The notes under the pieces were generated by a model that was not told the DNA's origin, ran no database searches, and saw only the letters and a program-made list of their open reading frames with translations. 64,000 nt of DNA. Source: Caldithrix abyssi DSM 13497 (GTDB taxonomy: Bacteria; Calditrichota; Calditrichia; Calditrichales; Calditrichaceae). Shown piece after piece: positions 60,387-64,000 of this stretch. The position numbers and the translations under genes were made by a program. The stretch's first letter is position 1, and the number at the start of each line of letters is the position of its first letter. Where the stretch lies: the NCBI RefSeq assembly GCF_001886815.1, contig NZ_CP018099.1, forward strand, positions 2,354,501-2,418,500. The letters are read 5' to 3'.

Positions 60387-62645
60387 TTATGGGCCGTCTC
60401 GGCTTGAAGTAAAAATAATATACATCTCGGTTGCCGTATCCAATCGCTGTATACCTCGCCAGAGCGTTACTGTGCCAGGCTCGCCATCACTCTTTCTGCC
60501 TAAATGGCCTCCGATCTGACCTACCATACGGATGGCTTCTCGTAAACTCATCGGCTCCTCCGGCGCTATGGGCGTCTTATGCACATAGCAATACAACGCT
60601 TTCCATTCCTCTTCTTTGAAAAATACGCTCGCCGGCGAATCCGGTATTTCACGACCTAACATGGTCATATGATAAATGCGCCAGGCTACAACCATATCCA
60701 CGGCTAAGGCCGTCTCTAAACGATCCGCACTGCCTAATTGACGATCTTTTATGCGGCAGCCGCTCTTGAGCGTTCGATGATATATCTCGATACCCCAACG
60801 ACGAGTGTACCACTGCACTCGTTGATAGGCATCAGTAAAATTCTCTACCGACACCGTGGTCAATAACATCCACTCTATTGGACTCTTAATATCAGCTGGC
60901 GGATCGACCTCTCGGATATAAACAGCCCACACCTTAATGGGCTTAGAGGACGAAAATCGTTTCGGCGGTTCTAAGTCTATCGACGAATAACGCAAGGACA
61001 TCTTGGCCTCACGAGCCCTGATATTGCCCCTACGAGGAACATGAATTTGAAATTGACCGCGCTCTTCTTGACTGGACATGTAATCCCACAGATCAATTCC
61101 GGCCACTTTGCGATTGCGGCGCTTGCCCACGCGTACCAAAAGTCCTGCCTTGCTATCTTTCCTTTGAGCCTCATGAAATAATTCGTAGATATCCGCCTCT
61201 CGATCGCCCACGCTTACGATAAGCGTCTCCGGACATAACTTAGCGATCTCGTTGACCCGGCGATAACTACGTAACCATTTCATACTCTCTTTTTGCTCAA
61301 TGGGTAATTCCTTCCGACGACGCGTCTTGCCTCGATCCTTCGGATCACGAGCCCATACCTGGGCATCCAATACGCCTAACGGCGTGCCATCCTCACTAAA
61401 GGCCAATGTATCATGTAAAATCAAGCCAATGCTCTGGTGATCTATATGGCTTGTCGGCCCCAAGTCTTTGGTCATGGGATGCGTGCTGTAGTCTAAAATG
61501 GTCGTGTCCTGAGGCGCTAAAACCACCTTGTGTTCTTTTATGCGATCTATCGTCGCCTCGGTATGTGCATCTAAAATAATATCCATGGTTACCTTCTCGT
61601 TTTGAAAAAATCGATAGGCGCCCATCGTGCGCGCCTTACCACCACAGGCCTCCGGAATGTTGGCCTGCGGCTTGTTGTAAAAGTCATCCGCTATGGCGTA
61701 CAAACGCTGTTTGAGACGATTGTCATATAAGCGAATGCTGCCAAATTCCCGCTCCGCCCAATTCGATGAGTCTTTGATTAATCGTCCTTGGCCTAAACCG
61801 TCCGCACTCTCCTGACACAAAATCTTTCGCCAGTTCCTTTGCAATGGATAAAGAAATACCTTTTTGGCGATACCGTCACGACGACCGCTGGTATTTCCTA
61901 CATAAAGCCAGTTGGAAGCCAGGTAACCGATGCCTTTGAAAACACTAGAATCCACATAACTTTCCACCAAAACCGGGCGATAACCATAACGACTCTCCCA
62001 ATCGGTTCCAATACGCTGCAAGGCTTTACTCAACAGAAATGAAGCCAGATTCTTGACCTTAACCGTAGGTACGATCAAAAAACGATCATTACTGATCACA
62101 TACTGGATATTCTCCCTTCGCGCCTTTTCGCTCCAGCCAATATAGGCATCCCTGGCTCGTAATTTATAAGTCGCTGAACTAAAGCCTAAAGCGCCAATAT
62201 AGCCATACTTCTCGCTTTTTACAATATAGCGAATCTGAGCGCCACAAAGTTTTGCGCTTTTAAGGTAATGGAAATTCTCTATTAACTGAAACCATGCGCG
62301 CGAATCCTTGCTGTAGCGGCTTTTGATCGGCTCGATTACAATTTCGCCTAAAACCGATAAATGGCCTTCAATGGAGGCGATTGGAACATCAAGCTTACGC
62401 TTTTTCTTTTTTTCAAAAGCATAGCTTTTTTTTCGTTCTGGTAATTTGATTAAACCGCGCCGATCCAGCTCTAATAAGGCTTTACGGCAGCTCATCTCCT
62501 GGAATTTCCCATTGGGAGATTTCCAGTCCATCAGTTCGCATACCTCTCGTGATAATTTCCTACGAGATATCTGCGGCTGCCGGGCAATGATCGCATTAAT
62601 ACGTTTTAATATTGGTTCGCTAAAAATTTTCCCATATATTTGCAT
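60387..62645 (-). CDS. DruA-domain / Tn5-family (IS4) transposase, copy 2
   Basis: The 752-aa product is identical to that of copy 1 (17565-19823), with the DruA-like domain at about 85-265 and the DDE residues Asp380, Asp481 and Glu620. At base 60453 the copy has T on the coding strand where copy 1 has A, in a Gly codon, so the change is silent. Intact, likely active. Confidence 0.95.
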   Translation of the reverse strand: MQIYGKIFSEPILKRINAIIARQPQISRRKLSREVCELMDWKSPNGKFQEMSCRKALLELDRRGLIKLPERKKSYAFEKKKKRKLDVPIASIEGHLSVLGEIVIEPIKSRYSKDSRAWFQLIENFHYLKSAKLCGAQIRYIVKSEKYGYIGALGFSSATYKLRARDAYIGWSEKARRENIQYVISNDRFLIVPTVKVKNLASFLLSKALQRIGTDWESRYGYRPVLVESYVDSSVFKGIGYLASNWLYVGNTSGRRDGIAKKVFLYPLQRNWRKILCQESADGLGQGRLIKDSSNWAEREFGSIRLYDNRLKQRLYAIADDFYNKPQANIPEACGGKARTMGAYRFFQNEKVTMDIILDAHTEATIDRIKEHKVVLAPQDTTILDYSTHPMTKDLGPTSHIDHQSIGLILHDTLAFSEDGTPLGVLDAQVWARDPKDRGKTRRRKELPIEQKESMKWLRSYRRVNEIAKLCPETLIVSVGDREADIYELFHEAQRKDSKAGLLVRVGKRRNRKVAGIDLWDYMSSQEERGQFQIHVPRRGNIRAREAKMSLRYSSIDLEPPKRFSSSKPIKVWAVYIREVDPPADIKSPIEWMLLTTVSVENFTDAYQRVQWYTRRWGIEIYHRTLKSGCRIKDRQLGSADRLETALAVDMVVAWRIYHMTMLGREIPDSPASVFFKEEEWKALYCYVHKTPIAPEEPMSLREAIRMVGQIGGHLGRKSDGEPGTVTLWRGIQRLDTATEMYIIFTSSRDGP

Positions 62646-62651
62646 GTAGAA

Positions 62652-62680
62652 AATTTAACAAATTATTCCCCCTGTGTCAA
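62652..62680 (-). promoter_or_regulatory. Transposase promoter, copy 2
   Basis: Same TTGACA - 17 - TAAATT arrangement as at 17530-17558, on the minus strand, with the -10 ending 6 bases before the ATG. Confidence 0.7.
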
Positions 62681-62697
62681 GTGTGTGCCAGGTCCAG

Positions 62698-62706
62698 CGA
62701 TTTTCG
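62698..62706. repeat. Target site duplication, right copy (IS copy 2)
   Basis: CGATTTTCG, identical to 60348-60356. Confidence 0.92.
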
Positions 62707-62899
62707 GGAGAGGGGGACAGGGGGTGAGTGTTAATGTAAGATTTACCATGTATTTAAATAAATATACATTTAATTTCGCTTTTGAGACACCCCCATTTCT
62801 CCTGCTTGAAAAGCCGCCTGTTTCAACCAAGGCCATGGGTTAATTATTAACGTAAAGCAAACAAAACGTACGCAAAGGCTGTAAATTTAATTCTTTTTA

Positions 62900-63190
62900 A
62901 ATTTCCCAAATAGCCTTATTTAGGATACTTCCTCCAAAAGATCTAGTGCTGTGGCGTTTGAAATAAAAAACTCATCCCCCAGCCCCTTCTCTTTAAAAAA
63001 AGGTGTAAATTGTGCCGGTTTGCTTAGTTTTCGTCTTAAATGTTGAGATGCAGGTCTATTTTTTTTCAATTTTGGCGTTCCCTTTTCAGCTGACGCTAGA
63101 CAGAAGGTTTTGCGTAAAAAATCTTTGCGCTCTTTGCGGTTCGTTTTTGGTTGCGGCCTTGCTGCCTTGGAGGTTTTGAGGTAGTTTTTG
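62900..63190. repeat. Dispersed degenerate intergenic repeat, inverted copy
   Basis: The reverse complement of this stretch carries, in order, GCAACCAAAAACGAACC, CGCAAAG, TTACGCAAAACC, GCGTCAGCTGAAA, GGGAACGC, TTAAGACGAAAACTAAGCAAA and GGGGGATGAGTTTTT, as does 27273-27535. No gene is visible. Confidence 0.7.
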
Positions 63191-63590
63191 AACCTTGATT
63201 AAAATGAATACAGGATTAACTTGATTTTTTTCACTCGTGAAAGTTTTACACTCAATTTTAAAGCAAAATTTTGTAAGCACAAAATACAAATCATGGAAAT
63301 CCCGAAATCAAGTAAATCATGGTTCAAAATTGATTGTCCGCCGGCCTGTCATTTTTTAATTTTAAACGTCCTTTGCCCCCTTTGTGACTCCTCTTTGCTA
63401 ACAGTGGTTACTTAAATCCCTGCGGAAATGATTTTTGCTGCTTTAGATACTGGAATGTTCGTTGTCCTTCACAACAATCCAAACCATTCGTTAAGTTTAG
63501 TGATCGCTTTGTTATCCATTTCTAATAAATTTGAATGAATGGACGAAAATAAACATTATACTAATCTTTTATCTTATTTAAGGATTATCC
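63191..63590. other. Intergenic region upstream of asnB
   Basis: No gene is visible. Words such as AATACAGGATTAACTTGATT and AATCATGGTTCAAAATTGATT recall the short junk-like dispersed repeats common in Bacteroidota-type genomes. The asnB promoter should lie in the last 100 bases, but no clear pair of boxes stands out. Confidence 0.5.
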
Positions 63591-64000
63591 ATGTGTGGAA
63601 TAGCAGGAATTTTCCAAATTAATGGTCCGATTGCACGGGCACAAGATAAAATAAAAAATATGGTGGGACAACTCTTTCATCGGGGCCCCGATGAATGTGG
63701 TTTTTATTTTGATTATCCAATAGCCATGGGCATGACCCGTTTAAGCATTATCGATGTGGCCGGAGGAAGCCAGCCTATATGTAATGAAAGTGAAGACATC
63801 TGGGTTGTTTTTAACGGCGAAATCTTTAATTACAAAGAGTTACGCGTTTTGCTGGAAAAATTCGGCCACCGCTTTAAAACCAGCAGCGACACCGAGGTTA
63901 TCGTTCACAGTTACGAACAATGGGGTGAGGACTTCATCCGATATTTAAACGGTCAGTTTGCCATCAGTCTGTGGGATCGGAAAAAAAGACAGCTTTTGCT
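63591..64000 (+). CDS. asnB: AsnB-type asparagine synthetase (glutamine-hydrolysing), 3'-truncated by window edge
   Basis: The first 136 codons are in the window. The protein starts MCGIAGIF, so Cys2 is the N-terminal nucleophile of the class II glutaminase. HRGPDECG, RLSIIDVAGGSQPI, VFNGEIFNYKELR and SDTEVIVHSYEQWG follow, all conserved in the family. The synthetase half lies beyond the window. Because similar enzymes also serve in exopolysaccharide or secondary-metabolite clusters, an amidotransferase of that kind cannot be excluded. AAGGATTATCC precedes the ATG. Confidence 0.92.
   Translation, partial: MCGIAGIFQINGPIARAQDKIKNMVGQLFHRGPDECGFYFDYPIAMGMTRLSIIDVAGGSQPICNESEDIWVVFNGEIFNYKELRVLLEKFGHRFKTSSDTEVIVHSYEQWGEDFIRYLNGQFAISLWDRKKRQLL

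Larger units (their letters stand above)
60357..62697 (-). mobile_element. Tn5/IS4-type insertion sequence, copy 2 (2341 bp)
   Basis: Same length as copy 1 and inverted relative to it. The right end, read inward from 60357, is CTGATCTTTATACACACAT, which agrees with the Tn5 outside end CTGACTCTTATACACAAGT at 14 of 19 positions. The other end is the same as in copy 1. A perfect 9-bp duplication CGATTTTCG surrounds it. It is inserted in a MITE-like repeat. Confidence 0.95.
60272..62794. mobile_element. MITE-like element interrupted by IS copy 2
   Basis: Removing the insertion sequence and one target duplication restores an element of about 175 bp related to 40722-40897, in inverted orientation. 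Left end GCTGTCCCAAAAGTCAAAG, right end GCTTTTGAGACACCCC. The insertion lies exactly in the central palindrome CCCGATTTTCGGG. Confidence 0.75.

Noticed and set aside
63086-63289. Reverse frame of 67 codons upstream of asnB
   Set aside because: It falls within a dispersed degenerate repeat and shows no protein-like features or ribosome site.

Overview
The window reads as a chromosomal segment of a Gram-negative-type (diderm) and probably thermophilic bacterium. Kdo synthesis (kdsA, kdsC, kdsD) sits with lipopolysaccharide export (lptC, lptA, lptB), and there are many lipoproteins and beta-barrel candidates. One secreted nuclease ends in the FNPSTQI-type C-terminal sorting domain seen in the Bacteroidota / Fibrobacterota / Calditrichota group. 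Moderate G+C, RtcB with archease, the MinD-ferredoxin / NifX-like cluster and the FlgD-like tail suggest a Calditrichota (Caldithrix-like) bacterium. That assignment is inference; no rRNA is present to test it.

Layout. 1-5.4 kb: end of a hybrid histidine kinase, an FAD oxidoreductase, an SGNH hydrolase and a transglutaminase-like lipoprotein. 6.0-14.5 kb (minus): a tightly coupled three-gene cassette, PLD-nuclease/SNF2 helicase, then Eco57I-type adenine methyltransferase, then ABC-type ATPase. It looks like an unassigned restriction-modification-like defence system and is the main candidate for something new. 14.9-17.3 kb: a stand-alone YedF-type DsrE protein and a secreted endonuclease I. 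17.5-19.9 kb: a complete insertion sequence with Tn5-like ends and a 9-bp target duplication, whose transposase carries a DruA-like (DUF4338) N-terminal domain. 19.9-27.2 kb (minus): a five-gene operon that fits peptidoglycan turnover and recycling (NamZ-like muramidase, glycosyltransferase, amino-sugar kinase, SpoIID-like protein, AmpG-like permease). 27.7-29.8 kb: hisA-hisF-hisIE. 30.1 kb: tRNA-Ala(GGC) with a clear promoter and terminator.

30.3-40.4 kb: an outer-membrane protein followed by a long envelope region, kdsA, a POT-like transporter, a DJ-1 protein, kdsC, a CsgG-like protein, two lipoproteins, kdsD, lptC, lptA and lptB. 41.1-43.0 kb: rtcB and archease (RNA repair). 43.1-46.5 kb: a large lipoprotein and an outer-membrane barrel candidate. 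46.7-51.7 kb: a molybdenum cofactor (Moco) operon led by a Moco riboswitch: moaA, a MOT1-like molybdate transporter, a moaC-mogA fusion, moeA and a MOSC protein. 51.7-56.0 kb (minus): a 1438-aa PAS/GAF hybrid histidine kinase. 56.2-60.1 kb: a DUF134 regulator behind a promoter overlapped by two TGAAC-N4-GTTCA palindromes, two MinD-like ATPases with inserted ferredoxin domains, a NifX-like protein, a DUF5320 protein, a CGGC-domain protein and a zinc-ribbon protein. 60.4-62.7 kb: the second copy of the same insertion sequence, sitting inside a MITE-like repeat whose intact relative lies at 40.7 kb. The window ends inside an asparagine synthetase gene.

Intergenic regions carry several families of degenerate dispersed repeats. 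The two insertion-sequence copies encode the same protein and differ in few bases, which points to recent transposition.
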